A DNA stretch of 64,000 nucleotides from Halictus rubicundus (taxonomy: Eukaryota > Arthropoda > Insecta > Hymenoptera > Halictidae), in assembly GCF_050948215.1 (NCBI RefSeq), contig NW_027488580.1, forward strand, positions 62,001 through 126,000. The letters are read 5' to 3'. Position numbers and translations under genes: made by a program. This document shows positions 49,701 through 61,940 of the stretch, piece after piece. Position 1 is the first letter of the stretch; every line of letters starts with the position of its first letter. The notes under the pieces are model-generated. The model did no database searches, was not told where the DNA came from, and saw only the letters and a list, made by a program, of their open reading frames with translations.

Positions 49701-52390
49701 TATCCTATCCTATCCTCTATCCTATCCTATCCTCTATCCTATCCTATCCTATCCTCTATCCTATCCTATTCTCTATCCTATCCTATCCTCTATCCTATCC
49801 TATCCTCTATCCTATCCTATCCTCTATGCTATCCTATCCTCTATGCTATCCTATCCTCTATCCTATCCTATACTCTATCCTAACCTATCCTCTATCCTAT
49901 CCTATTCTCTATCCTATCCTATCCTCCATAATATCGTATCCTCTATCATATCCTATCCTCTTGCCTATGATATCATCTACCCTATCGTATCCTCTATCCT
50001 ATCCAATGTCCTACCCTATCCTCCATCCTATCCTATCCTCTATCGTCTGCTCTATCCTATCCTATCCTCTATCCTATCCTATCCTCTATCCTATCCTCTA
50101 TCCTATCCTCTATCCTATCCTATCCTCTATCCTATCCTATCCTATCCTCTATCCTATCCTATCCTCTATCCTATCCTCTATCCTATCCTCTATCCTATCC
50201 TATCCAATCCTCTACCCTAACCTATCCTCTATCCTATCCTATCCTCATTCCTATCCTATCCTCTATCCTATCCTATCCTCTGTCCTAACATACCCTCTAT
50301 CCTATCCTATCCTCTATCCTATCCTATCCTCAACGCTATCCTATCCTCATTCCTATCCTATACTCCATTATATCCTATCCGCTATCCTATCATATCCTCT
50401 ATCCTATAATATCCTCTATCCTATCCAATCCTCTATCCTATCCTCTATCCTATCCTCTATCCTATCCTATCCTCTATCCTATCCTCTATCCTATCCTATC
50501 CTCTATCCTATCCTATCCTCTATCCTATCCTATCCTCTATCCTATCCTATCCTCTATCCTATCCTATCCTCTATCCTAACCTATCCTCTATCCTATTATA
50601 TCCTCTATCCTATCCTATCCTCAACGCTATCCTATCCTCATTACTATCCTATACTTCATTATATCCTATCCGCTATCGTATCATATCCTCTATCCTATAA
50701 TATCCTCTATCCTATCCAATCCTCTATCCTATCCTGTATCATATCCTCTATCATATCCTTTATCCTATCCTATCCTCTATCCTATCCTCTATCCTATCCT
50801 ATCCTCTATCCTCTCCTATCCTTTATACTAACCAATCCTCTATCCTATCCTCTATCCTATCCTATCCTCTATCCTATCCTATCGTCTATCCTATCCTATC
50901 CTCTATCCTATCCTATCCTATCCTCTATCCTATCCTATTCTCTATCCTATCCTATCCTCTATCCTATCCTATCCTCTATGCTATCCTATCCTCTATCCTA
51001 TCCTATACTCTATCCTACCCTATCCTCTATCCTATCATATTCTCTATCCTATCCTATCCTCTATCCTATCCTATACTCTATCCTATCCTATCCTCTATCC
51101 TATCCTATCCTCTATCCTATCCTATCCTCTATCCTATCCTATCATCTATCCTATCCTATCCTCTATCCTATCCTATCCTCTATCCTAACCTATCCTCTAT
51201 CCTATTATATCCTCTATCCTATCCTATCCTCAACGTTATCCTATCCTCATTACTATCCTATACTCCATTATATCCTATCCGCTATCGTATCATATCCTCT
51301 ATCCTATAATATCCTCTATCCTATCCAATCCTCTATCCTATCCTCTATCATATCCTGTATCATATCCTCTATCCTATCCTATCCTCTATCCTATCCTCTA
51401 TCCTATCCTATCCTCTATCCTCTCCTATCCTTTATACTAACCAATCTTCTATCCTATCCTCTATCCTATCCTATCCTCTATCCTATCCAATCCTCTATCC
51501 TATCCTATCGTCTATCCTATCCTATCCTCTATCCTATCCTATCCTATCCTCTATCCTATCCTATCCTCTATGCTATCCTATCCTCTATCCTATCCTATCC
51601 TCTATCCTATCCTATCCTCTATCCTATCCTATCCTATCCTCTATCCTATCCTATTCTCTATCCTATCCTATCCTCTATCCTATCCTATCCTCTATGCTAT
51701 CCTATCCTCTATCCTATCCTATACTCTATCCTACCCTATCCTCTATCCTATCATATTCTCTATCCTATCATATTCTCTATCCTATCCTATCCTCTATCCT
51801 ATCCTATCCTCTATCCTATCCTATCCTCTATCCTATCCTATCCTCTATCCTATTCTATCCTCTATCGTCTGCTCTATCCTATCCTATCCACTATCCTATC
51901 CTATCCTCAATGCTATCCTATTCTCTATCCTCACCTATCCTTTATACTATCCAATCCTCTATCCTAACCTATCCTCTATCCTATCCTATCCTCTTTCCTA
52001 TCCTATCCTCTATCCTATCCTATCCTCTATCCTATCCTATCCTCTATCCTATCCTATCCTCTATCCTATCCTATCCTCTATCCTATCCTATCCTCTATCC
52101 TATCCTATCCTCTATCCTATCCTATCCTCTATCCTATTATATCCTCTATCCTATCCTATCCTCTATCCTATCCTATCCTCTATCCTATCCTATCCTCTAT
52201 CCTATCCTATCCTATCCTCTATCCTAACCTATCCTCTATCCTATTATATCCTCTATCCTATCCTATCCTCAACGCTATCCTATCCTCATTACTATCCTAT
52301 ACTCCATTATATCCTATCCGCTATCGTATCATATCCTCTATCCTATAATATCCTCTATCCTATCCAATCCTCTATCCTATCCTCTATCAT
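46795..52390. repeat. Large tandem satellite duplication, second copy
   Basis: Follows the first copy almost directly. It differs by an extra block of about 500 bp between 47.55 and 48.06 kb, containing a GTCTCC/CCAATCCCC module, and by small losses of whole monomers. The doubled inner block is at 48952 and 49367 (415 bp apart). Private substitutions, such as CCATAATATCG near 49923 for CTATAATATCG, are few, so the duplication is recent. Confidence 0.85.
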
Positions 52391-52642
52391 ATCCTCTATC
52401 CTATCCTATCCTCTATCCTATCCTCTATCCTATCCTATCTTCTATCCTCACCTATCCTTTATACTATCCAATCCTCTATCCTAACCTATCCTCTATCCTA
52501 TCCTATCCTCTTTCCTATCCTATCCTCTATCCTATCCTATCCTCATTCCTATCCTATACTCCATTATATCCTATCCGCTATCCTATCATATCCTCTATCC
52601 TATAATATCCTCTATCCTATCCTCTATCCTACCCTCTATCCT

Positions 52643-52660
52643 ATCCTATCCTCTATCCTA
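52643..52660 (-). other. Empty R1 target site (paralogue of the filled site at 55.1/58.8 kb)
   Basis: The module reading CTACCCTCT, ATCCT, then ATCCTATCCTCTATCCTA, then TCCTCTATCTT is uninterrupted here. The R1 insertion splits the same module and repeats exactly these 18 bases on both sides. A second empty copy lies at 59080-59097. Confidence 0.85.
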
Positions 52661-55116
52661 TCCTCTATCTTATCCTAACCTCTATCCTATCCTATCCTCT
52701 ATCCTATCCTATCCGCTATCCTATCATATCCTCTATCCTACCCAATCCTCTATCCTATCCTGTCCTCTATCCTATCCTATCCTCTATCCTATCCTATCCT
52801 CTATCCTATCCTATCCTCTATCCTATCCTATCCTCTATCCTTTCCTATCCTCTATCCTCTCCTATCCTATCCTCTATCCTCTATCCTATCCTATCCTCTA
52901 TCCTATCCTATCCTCTACTCTATCCTCTATCCTATCCTATCCTCTATCCTATCCTATCCTCTATCCTATCCTATCCTCTATCCTTTCCTATCCTCTATCC
53001 TATCCTATCCTCTATCCTATCCTATCCTCTATCCTATCCTATCCTCTATCCTATCCTATCCTCTATCCTATCCTATCCTCTATCCTATCCTATCCTCTAT
53101 CCTATCCTATCCTCTATCCTATCCTATCCTCTATCCTATCCTATCCTCTATCCTATCCTATCCTCTATCCTATCCTATCCTATCCTCTATTCTATCCTAT
53201 CCTCTATCCTATCCTCTATCCTATCCTATCCTCTATCCTATCCTATCCTCTATCCTATCCTATCCTATCCTCTATCCTATCCTATCCTCTATCCTGTCCT
53301 ATCCTCTATAATATCGTATCCTCTATCATATCCTATCCTCTGTCCTATTATATCACCTATCCTATCCAATCTCTATCGTCTCCTTTCCTCCATCCTATCC
53401 AATCCCCTATCTTATCTTCTATCGTCTCCTGTCCTCTATCCTATACAATCCCCTATCCTATCCTCTATCCTATCCTATCCTCTATCCTATCCTACCCTCA
53501 ATCCTATCCTATCCTATGCTCTATCCTATTCTATACTCTATCCTATCCCATCCTCTACCCTATCCTATCCTCTATCCTATCCTATCCTCTATCCTATCCT
53601 ATCCTCTATCCTAACCTATCCTCTATCCTATCCTATCCTCTATCCTATCCTATCCTGTATCCTATCCTATCCTCTATCCTATCCTATCCTCTATCCTGTC
53701 CTATCCTCTATAATTTCGTATTCTCTATCATATCCTATCCTCTTTCCTATAATATCATCTATCCTATCCAATCTCTATCGTCTCCTTTCCTCTATCCTAT
53801 CCAATCCCCTATCCTATCTTCTATCGTCTCCTGTCATCTATCCTATCCAATCCCCTATCCTATCCTCTATCCTATCCTATCCTCTATCCTACCCTCAATC
53901 CTATCCTAACCTATGCTCTATCCTATCCTATCCTCTATCCTATCCTATCCTCTATCCTATCCTATCCTCAATCCTATCCTATCCTCTATCCTCTCCTATC
54001 CTTTATACTAACCAATCCTCTATCCTATCCTCTATCCTATCCTATCCTCTATCCTATCCTATCCTCTATCCTATCCTATCCTCTATCCTATCCTATCCTC
54101 TATCCTATCCTATCCTCTATCCTATCCTATCCCCTACCCTGTCCTATCCTCTATCCTATCCTATCCTATCCTCTATCCTATCCTATCCTCTATCCTATCC
54201 TATCCTCTATCATATCCTATCCTCTATCCTATCCTATCCTCTATCCTATCCTATCCTATCCTATCCTCTATCCTATCCTACCCTCTATCCTATCCTATCC
54301 TCTATCCTATCCTATCCTCTATGCTATCCTATCCTCTATCCTATCCAATCCCCTATCTTATCTTCTATCGTCTCCTGTCCTCTATCCTATCCAATCCCCT
54401 ATCCTATCCTCTATCCTATCCTATCCTCTATCCTATCCTACCCTCAATCCTATCCTATCCTATGCTCTATCCTATTCTATACTCTATCCTATCCTATCCT
54501 CTATCCTATCCTATCCTCTATCCTAACCTATCCTCTATCCTATCCTATCCTCTTTCCTATCCTATCCTCAACGCTATCCTATCCTCATTCCTATCCTATA
54601 CTCCATTATATCCTATCCGCTATCCTATCATATCCTCTATCCTATAATATCCTCTATCCTATCCAATCCTCTATCCTATCCTCTATCCTATCCTCTATCC
54701 TATCCTATCCTCTATCCTATCCTATCCTCTATCCTATCCTATCCTCTATCCTATCCTATCCTCTATCCTATCCTATCCTCTATCCTATCCTATCCTCTAT
54801 CCTATCCTATCCTCTATCCTATCCTATCCTCTATCCTATCCTATCCTCTATCCTATCCTATCCTCTATCCTATCCTATCCTCTATCCTATCCTATCCTCT
54901 ATCCTATCCTATCCTCTATCCTATCCTATCCTCTATCCTATCCTATCCTCTATCCTATCCTATCCTCTATCCTATCCTATCCTCTATCCTATCCTATCCT
55001 CTATCCTATCCTATCCTCTATCCTATCCTATACTCCATTATATCCTATCCGCTATCCTATCATATCCTCTATCCTATAATATCCTCTATCCTATCCTCTA
55101 TCCTACCCTCTATCCT

Positions 55117-55134
55117 ATCCTATCCTCTATCCTA
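55117..55134 (-). repeat. 18-bp target-site duplication, left copy, R1 copy 2
   Basis: ATCCTATCCTCTATCCTA; the same bases start at 58772. Comparison with the empty sites fixes the duplication at 18 bp at most, with flanking mismatches on both sides. Confidence 0.88.
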
Positions 55135-58100
55135 ATGTAATCTCGTTACGGATACCCGAACCCCCCCGGGGGGGGGGGGTGGTCCGGGTTATGTGGGACT
55201 CCTCGGCTGGTTGGTGCAACGCCGAGTATACCCACTAACTCCTCCCCGTCCGTCCCTAGACTCCTGGGGGCACCCGTGCTCTGCGCGCGCATGTCAATCC
55301 GGTGTGCCCCCGCCTTAGCATACCGCCCAGGGGGGGACGCGGCCCCCTCCCGTACCTTCTCTATCCGAAGGCACCACGCAACGGACGACGTGGCGCCTTC
55401 CCCCCTGTTAGGCCGCCCGATGAGCATCCGAGCCCCCGCTCGAGATGCCCGGCGGCCTCCGGGGACGCCGTTGGTGACCGAGTGTAAGGGGATATCCGAT
55501 CCCCCGCCTCGAGATCATCAAGGGCGTCCCCGCTCGCGTCAGAGGCGTCGCAACGGGGGTACGCCCCCGGGGCGTACCCTGCGCCGCCTCCCCCCCCTTC
55601 GGCCGGGATCGTGATTACGCTCCCGATCCCGTTCCGCAGCCTCCTTCCGCAGCATAACCCGCTCGCAGAAGGAAGCGAACCCCCTCCACGCCTCCTCGCC
55701 ACCGGCTGCCGCAGCGACGACAGCCGGGAGCGAGAGGTCGTGGCCCACCGCGCGCCGCAGGGCACGGCGCTCTCCCCCCCATGCCGGACACTCCTCCAGA
55801 GTGTGTTGCGCCGTGTCCCGCGGCTCGCCGCAGTGGTGACACGCCTCCTCGGTCTCCCTCCCGATGTGACACAGGTAGTCGCCGAAGCACCCGTGCCCGC
55901 TCATCACCTGCGTCACACGGTAGGAGACCCTATGCCCCATCCATCCCCTGTTCCATTGATCGAACACCGGGAGGATGGCCCGAACGGCCCGCCTCTCGCC
56001 CTCCCTCGTCCCGGGAAGGCTATCGCGCCACTCCCGGGCTGCGTGCCGCCGAGCATGTCGCCTGAGCTCATCCACCATGAGCCGCGCCTGATCCGGGGCC
56101 ACCCCCCGGAGCCGGAGTTCCCTGGAGTGCGTATGCACATCCGCCAACACGCGGGCCTCCAGCTCGAGGGGGATCAGCCCCGACATCACCATCGCCGTCG
56201 CGTATGAAATGGTGCGGTACCCCCGCACGATGCCTATGGCCAGCCTGCGCTCGATGCGACGCAGCAGCGACCGTGTGCCGCCACTGCGCCCCCTAGCCAA
56301 GACATCGCGCGCCCACACAGGGGCTCCGTACAGGACCAAAACTCGCACCACCACCGCGAACAGACGACGCACCCGTCCACAGGGTCCCCCGAGATTCGGG
56401 AGAAGGCGACCGAGCGCAGCGGTCGCCCTCTCCGCCCGGGGCGCCAGCGACTCAAGGTGGCGGTCAAAACGCCACCGGCCGTCAAGCTCGAGTCCCAGGT
56501 ACCGCATCTGGGACCCGACCTTGACCATCCCCTCCCCCACGCAGATCCAGCACTGGGGAGGCGCCGCCAACCGGGCCGAGCGGAGAAACCACATGGCCCT
56601 GGTTTTCTCGACGGACACCTCTAGGCCCAGCGACCGGATCGCGCGCACCGCGCGCCACGCGCCGCGCTCCGCCAGGCAGATGGCCTCCTTCGCATACCTC
56701 CCGGTGGCCAATACCAGCGTGTCGTCGGCGTAACACGTCAGGCTGACCCCGGGAGGCATCTCCTCCCGCAGGACGCGATCGTACGCAAGATTCCACAGCA
56801 ACGGGCCCAACACCGAGCCCTGCGGAACCCCGCGCACGACGCCCCTGCGCACCATCCCGTACCGGCCGGGATACTCTATACCCCTGTCGGAGAGATAGCT
56901 CCCAATCACCCTTCTGAGATACAGAGGCACCCGGTGGAAGACCAGGGCCTCCATTATCCGATCCCAGGGGACGGTGTTGAACGCGTTAGCGATATCCAAG
57001 GATATCGCCAACGCAACACCGCCCCCCCTCGTACAGGCCTCCGAGAGAGCCCTCACCCGCCGAATAGCGTCGACGGTGGAGAGACCCTCCCGGAAGCCGA
57101 ATTGAACCCCGCTCAGATCGGGGACCCCTCCCGCCGACAGGTGCCGGACGAGGCGTCCAACGAGTACGCGCTCGAACAACTTCCCCGCCTCGTCCAGCAG
57201 ACAAATTGGCCGGTACCCTGAGGGCGAGTCCCGGGACTTGCCCCCCTTCGGAAGGAGGACCAACCTGCCCGACTTCCACTCCGTGGGGAACACCCCCTCC
57301 CTCAGACAGCCGTTATACAGCTGCCGGAGTTCGGCGGCGAGTCCCCCCTCCAGGGCCAAGACCAACGCGCGGCCCGGCACCCCGTCCGGGCCCGGGGCCT
57401 TGCGGCCCACCCGCCGCGCCCTGGCCATCGCCCCACCCAGCTCGCCGGCCGACACCTCCCACTCTGCGGACCAGGAGAGAGGCTCCTGTTCCCAATGGGA
57501 GCGGCGCAGTTGTCCCCCCTCTCGCGGGAAGAGGGACGCCACCACTCCCTCGAGCAGGTGGGGGTCCATCGACTCCGTCACCGGAGGCGCCCACGCGCGC
57601 AGCTTGTTCATGACAAGCTTGTACGGGCGCCCCCATGGATCGGAGTCCACCGTGCCGACGAGCTCCGACCACGCGTCGGCCTTGGCCCGTGCGATAGCCC
57701 TGCGGAGAACCCCGAGCGCGGCTCGGTACTCCCCGCCGAGCCTCGCCGTCGCCTCCTCGTCGTCGCGCCTCCTACGCGCTCGGCCGTACCGACGCCGCGC
57801 GGCATTGCAGGCACGCCGGAGCTCCGCAATGCCGGCGGACCACCAGTACGCCGCCCTCCTGGGGGCGAACCGGCTGCGGGGCATGGCGGTGTCGCACACC
57901 GCCGTCATTACCTCCCGCAGCCGCCTCGCCCCTTGCGCAGGCGCCAGCTCGGACAGGGCCGGCCCCGTCCATGTCGCCGCGGCTACCGCGGCCCCGAACG
58001 CGTCCGCGTCCAGCCGCTTCAAGGCCCATCGCGGCCGTCGGTCCCCCCGGCCCGGCCGGGAATCCCGCGCGTGGAGGGTGGGCCACACGTCCATGACGAT

Positions 58101-58771
58101 GGGCGTATGGTCTGACGCAATCTCTATCTCCTCGGCCACCCTCCATCCCGACACCCGGCGCACGGCCGAGGGAGTCCCCCATGTCAGGTCGACAATCGAG
58201 ACCCCCTGCGGACGCACGCACGTCGGCGTGGATCCCCGGTTAATCAACCGGAGATCCAGGCCGGCCGCCCAGGTTAACACCTCGCTACCCCTAGTGGTCG
58301 TCCTGGGACTCCCCCACGATACCGCGTGGGCATTGAAGTCTCCCAAAACGAGAACCGGGCGGGCGCTGCACCGCGCGATGCAGCTGTTCAGCCCGCCCAG
58401 GAACCCCCGAAATTGATCGAGGCCACAGCTCGGCGAGATGTAGATCCCGACAACCGCGATGTCCCCCCATTGCACCGCCACGAATCCCTCGCCCCGCTCC
58501 AGAAGGGAGACCGACGGGGACCCGGGGCGGCTTCCCGCCACTATTACTACGGAGCCGATCTCGTCCCCCACCCAGAAGGGGTGTTCGGGGATTGCGTACG
58601 GCTCCGCCGCAACTGCCAGCCCAGCCCCCCACTCGCGCACGGCTTGGACAAACAGGTCCTGTGCCGCGCGCGAGTGGTTGAGGTTCGCCTGCAGAACCGG
58701 AGTAGGATTAAAAGTACCTACTCTAACATGGGCTCTGCAGAGTCCCCTCCCTGGGAGGTCCGGGCCCCCGG
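55135..58771 (-). mobile_element. R1-clade non-LTR retrotransposon, copy 2 (ORF2 complete or nearly so, no ORF1)
   Basis: A 3.64-kb insertion on the minus strand with an 18-bp target-site duplication. It contains ORF2 and a 3' UTR of about 400 bp. It has no poly(A): its 3' end (minus strand GATTACAT) stops about eight bases short of the tail junction seen in copy 1. ORF1 (Gag-like) is absent, so the copy is 5'-truncated near the start of ORF2. GC content is far above that of the satellite. R1, TRAS and SART are relatives of this type, known for sequence-specific targets. Confidence 0.92.
55137..55538 (-). other. 3' UTR of R1-clade element, copy 2
   Basis: Nearly identical to 21358-21766, with indels in homopolymer C/G tracts (a longer G run at about 55168-55180). 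In R1-type elements the 3' UTR is what the reverse transcriptase recognises. Open frames on both strands here are due to high GC. Confidence 0.8.
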
Positions 58772-58772
58772 A
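55539..58772 (-). CDS. R1-clade ORF2 protein: APE endonuclease, reverse transcriptase, CCHC finger (5' partial)
   Basis: An open frame of 1077 codons running from the insertion edge. No ATG was found in the first 44 codons; a GTG at 58640 is only an internal codon, because the preceding residues already carry the expected endonuclease start (QANLNHSRAAQD, 28-39). The APE-type endonuclease continues with E57, GDFNAH (144-149) and SDHTPI (220-225). Reverse transcriptase motifs include GYRPICLL, QFGFREG, SLDIANAFN, GVPQGSVLGP and YADD (681-684). A C-X2-C-X8-H-X4-C motif lies at 978-995. No internal stop or frameshift. The protein nicks the target and copies its RNA there. The length agrees with R1-type ORF2. 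A TAG lies four codons upstream in satellite, so the true start was lost or lies in the missing 5' part. It looks catalytically intact but lacks its own promoter and ORF1. Confidence 0.93.
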   Translation of the reverse strand, partial: SGGPDLPGRGLCRAHVRVGTFNPTPVLQANLNHSRAAQDLFVQAVREWGAGLAVAAEPYAIPEHPFWVGDEIGSVVIVAGSRPGSPSVSLLERGEGFVAVQWGDIAVVGIYISPSCGLDQFRGFLGGLNSCIARCSARPVLVLGDFNAHAVSWGSPRTTTRGSEVLTWAAGLDLRLINRGSTPTCVRPQGVSIVDLTWGTPSAVRRVSGWRVAEEIEIASDHTPIVMDVWPTLHARDSRPGRGDRRPRWALKRLDADAFGAAVAAATWTGPALSELAPAQGARRLREVMTAVCDTAMPRSRFAPRRAAYWWSAGIAELRRACNAARRRYGRARRRRDDEEATARLGGEYRAALGVLRRAIARAKADAWSELVGTVDSDPWGRPYKLVMNKLRAWAPPVTESMDPHLLEGVVASLFPREGGQLRRSHWEQEPLSWSAEWEVSAGELGGAMARARRVGRKAPGPDGVPGRALVLALEGGLAAELRQLYNGCLREGVFPTEWKSGRLVLLPKGGKSRDSPSGYRPICLLDEAGKLFERVLVGRLVRHLSAGGVPDLSGVQFGFREGLSTVDAIRRVRALSEACTRGGGVALAISLDIANAFNTVPWDRIMEALVFHRVPLYLRRVIGSYLSDRGIEYPGRYGMVRRGVVRGVPQGSVLGPLLWNLAYDRVLREEMPPGVSLTCYADDTLVLATGRYAKEAICLAERGAWRAVRAIRSLGLEVSVEKTRAMWFLRSARLAAPPQCWICVGEGMVKVGSQMRYLGLELDGRWRFDRHLESLAPRAERATAALGRLLPNLGGPCGRVRRLFAVVVRVLVLYGAPVWARDVLARGRSGGTRSLLRRIERRLAIGIVRGYRTISYATAMVMSGLIPLELEARVLADVHTHSRELRLRGVAPDQARLMVDELRRHARRHAAREWRDSLPGTREGERRAVRAILPVFDQWNRGWMGHRVSYRVTQVMSGHGCFGDYLCHIGRETEEACHHCGEPRDTAQHTLEECPAWGGERRALRRAVGHDLSLPAVVAAAAGGEEAWRGFASFCERVMLRKEAAERDRERNHDPGRRGGRRRRVRPGGVPPLRRL

Positions 58773-58789
58773 TCCTATCCTCTATCCTA
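58772..58789 (-). repeat. 18-bp target-site duplication, right copy, R1 copy 2
   Basis: ATCCTATCCTCTATCCTA, equal to 55117-55134 and to the flanks of the chimeric insertion. Confidence 0.88.
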
Positions 58790-59079
58790 TCCTCTATCTT
58801 ATCCTAACCTCTATCCTATCCTATCCTCTATCCTATCCTATCCGCTATCCTATCATATCCTCTATCCTACCCAATCCTCTATCCTCACCTATCCTTTATA
58901 CTATCCAATCCTCTATCCTAACCTATCCTCTATCCTATCCTATCCTCTTTCCTATCCTATCCTCTATCCTATCCTATCCTCATTCCTATCCTATACTCCA
59001 TTATATCCTATCCGCTATCCTATCATATCCTCTATCCTATAATATCCTCTATCCTATCCTCTATCCTACCCTCTATCCT

Positions 59080-59097
59080 ATCCTATCCTCTATCCTA
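59080..59097 (-). other. Second empty R1 target site
   Basis: Same uninterrupted module and 18-mer as at 52643-52660, only about 300 bp from the filled site. Its neighbours CTCTATCTTATCC and CCTACCCAATCC match the right flank of the insertion. Confidence 0.82.
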
Positions 59098-61261
59098 TCC
59101 TCTATCTTATCCTAACCTCTATCCTATCCTATCCGCTATCCTATCCTATCCGCTATCCTATCATATCCTCTATCCTACCCAATCCTCTATCCTATCCTGT
59201 CCTCTATCCTATCCTATCCTCTATCCTATCCTATCCTCTATCCTATCCTATCCTATCCTCTATCCTCTCCTATCCTATCCTCTATCCTCTATCCTATCCT
59301 ATCCTCTATCCTATCCTATCCTCTATCCTATCCTATCCTCTATCCTATCCTATCCTCTATCCTATCCTATCCTCTATCCTATCCTATCCTCTATCCTATC
59401 CTATCCTCTATCCTATCCTATCCTCTATCCTATCCTATCCTCTATCCTATCCTATCCTCTATCCTATCCTATCCTCTATCCTATCCTATCCTCTATCCTA
59501 TCCTATCCTCTATCCTATCCTATCCTGTATGCTATCCTATCCTCTATCCTATCCAATCCCATATCTTATCTTCTATCGTCTCCTGTCCTCTATCCTATCC
59601 AATCCCCTATCCTATCCTCTATCCTATCCTATCCTCTATCCTATCCTACCCTCAATCCTACCCTATCCTATGCTCTATCCTATTCTATACTCTATCCTAT
59701 CCTATCCTCTATCCTATCCTATCCTCTATCCTATCCTATCCTCTATCCTATCCTATCCTCTATCCTATCCTATCCTCTATCCTATCCTATCCTCTATCCT
59801 ATCCTATCCTCTATCCTATCCTATCCTCTATCCTATCCTATCCTCTATCCTATCCTATCCTCTATCCTATCCTATCCTCTATCCTATCCTATCCTCTATC
59901 CTATCCTATCCTCTATCCTATCCTATCCTCTATCCTATCCTATCCTCTATCCTATCCTATCCTCTATCCTATCCTATCCTCTATCCTATCCTATCCTCTA
60001 TCCTATCCTATCCTCTATCCTATCCTATCCTCTATCCTATCCTATCCTCTATCCTATCCTATCCTCTATCCTATCCTATCCTCTATCCTATCCTATCCTC
60101 TATCCTATCCTATCCTCTATCCTACCCTCAATCCTATCCTAACCTATGCTCTATCCTATCCTATCCTCTATCCTATCCTATCCTCTATCCTATCCTATCC
60201 TCAATCCTATCCTATCCTCTATCCTCTCCTATCCTTTATACTAACCAATCCTCTATCCTATCCTCTATCCTATCCTATCCTCTATCCTATCCTATCCTCT
60301 ATCCTATCCTATCCTCTATCCTATCCTATCCTCTATCCTATCCTATCCTCTATCCTATCCTATCCTCTACCCTGTCCTATCCTCTATCCTATCCTCTATC
60401 CTATCCTATCCTCTACCCTGTCCTATCCTCTATCCTATCCTATCCTATCCTCTATCCTATCCTATCCTCTATCCTATCCTATCCTCTATCATATCCTATC
60501 CTCTATCCTACCCTATCCTCTATCCTATCCTATCCTATCCTATCCTCTATCCTATCCTACCCTCTATCCTATCCTATCCTCTATCCTATCCTATCCTCTA
60601 TGCTATCCTATCCTCTATCCTATCCAATCCCCTATCTTATCTTCTATCGTCTCCTGTCCTCTATCCTATCCAATCCCCTATCCTATCCTCTATCCTATCC
60701 AATCCTCTATCCTATCCTACCCTCAATCCTATCCTATCCTATGCTCTATCCTATTCTATACTCTATCCTATCCTATCCTCTATCCTATCCTATCCTCTAT
60801 CCTAACCTATCCTCTATCCTATCCTATCCTCTTTCCTATCCTATCCTCAACGCTATCCTATCCTCATTCCTATCCTATACTCCATTATATCCTATCCGCT
60901 ATCCTATCATATCCTCTATCCTATAATATCTTCTATCCTATCCAATCCTCTATCCTATCCTCTATCCTATCCTCTATCCTATCCTATCCTCTATCCTATC
61001 CTATCCTCTATCCTATCCTATCCTCTATCCTATCCTATCCTCTATCCTATCCTATCCTCTATCCTAACCTATCCTCTATCCTATCCTATCCTCTATCCTA
61101 TCCTATCCTCTATCCTATCCTATCCTCTATCCTATCCTATCCTCTATCCTATCCTATCCTCTATCCTATCCTATCCTCTATCCTATCCTATCCTCTATCC
61201 TATCCTATCCTCTATCCTATCCTCTATCCTATCCTATCCTCTATCCTATCCTATCCTATCC

Positions 61262-61940
61262 TCTATCCTAACCTATCCTCTATCCTATTATATCCTCTAT
61301 CCTATCCTATCCTCAACGCTATGCTATCCTCATTACTATCCTATACTCCATTATATCCTATCCGCTATCGTATCATATCCTCTATCCTATAATATCCTCT
61401 ATCCTATCCAATCCTCTATCCTATCCTCTATCATATCCTCTATCCTATCCTATCCTATCCTCTATCCTATCCTATCCTATCCTCTATTCTATCCTATCCT
61501 CTATCCTATCCTCTATCCTATCCTATCCTCTATCCTATCCTATCCTCTATCCTATCCTATCCTCTATCCTATCCTATCCTCTATCCTATCCTATCCTATC
61601 CTCTATCCTATCCTATTCTCTATCCTATCCTATCCTCTATCCTATCCTATCCTCTATGCTATCCTATCCTCTATCCTATCCTATACTCTATCCTAACCTA
61701 TCCTCTATCCTATCCTATTCTCTATCCTATCCTATCCTCTATAATATCGTATGCTCTATCATATCCTATCCTCTTGCCTATGATATCATCTACCCTATCG
61801 TATCCCCTATCCTATCCTATCCTCTATCCTTTCCTATACTCTATCCTATCCTATCCTCTATCCTGTCCTATCCTCTATAATATCGTATCCTCTATCATAT
61901 CCTATCCTCTATCCTATCCTATCCTCTATCCTATCCTATC
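61262..61940. repeat. 2059-bp satellite duplication, first copy
   Basis: Private variants CAACGCTATGC, CGTATGCTC and CTTTCCTATAC recur 2059 bp downstream (63321 onward) in the same order. The window ends inside the second copy, so the full unit is not seen. Confidence 0.82.

Larger units (their letters stand above)
41178..55134. repeat. 17-bp satellite array, block 4
   Basis: About 14 kb of satellite. It is dominated by a tandem duplication of 5.3-5.8 kb (41.45-46.57 and 46.80-52.39 kb), then modules shared with the last block (TTCCTATTATATC at 53340, TATGCTATCC at 54321). A near-exact run of monomers lies at about 54680-55030. No gene is seen. The first 241 bp match the right flank of the full Gypsy element; from 41419 this copy follows the same variant order as about 960-1050, while the Gypsy flank departs. 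Confidence 0.95.

Noticed and set aside
49367..51967. An 866-codon + strand open frame (and dozens of others like it)
   Set aside because: It consists only of the 17-residue satellite cycle with variants; starts are chance ATG/TTG-type codons in variant monomers, and all three frames are open.
57238..58416. A 392-codon + strand frame opposite the R1 ORF2, and similar frames at 21501-22961 and 55276-57613
   Set aside because: GC-rich antisense shadows of ORF2 or its 3' UTR, with low-complexity Arg/Pro/Ser content and no motif.
55135..58771. A true R1 element in 28S rDNA
   Set aside because: The protein is R1-clade, but the flanks are satellite on both sides and no rRNA sequence is present.
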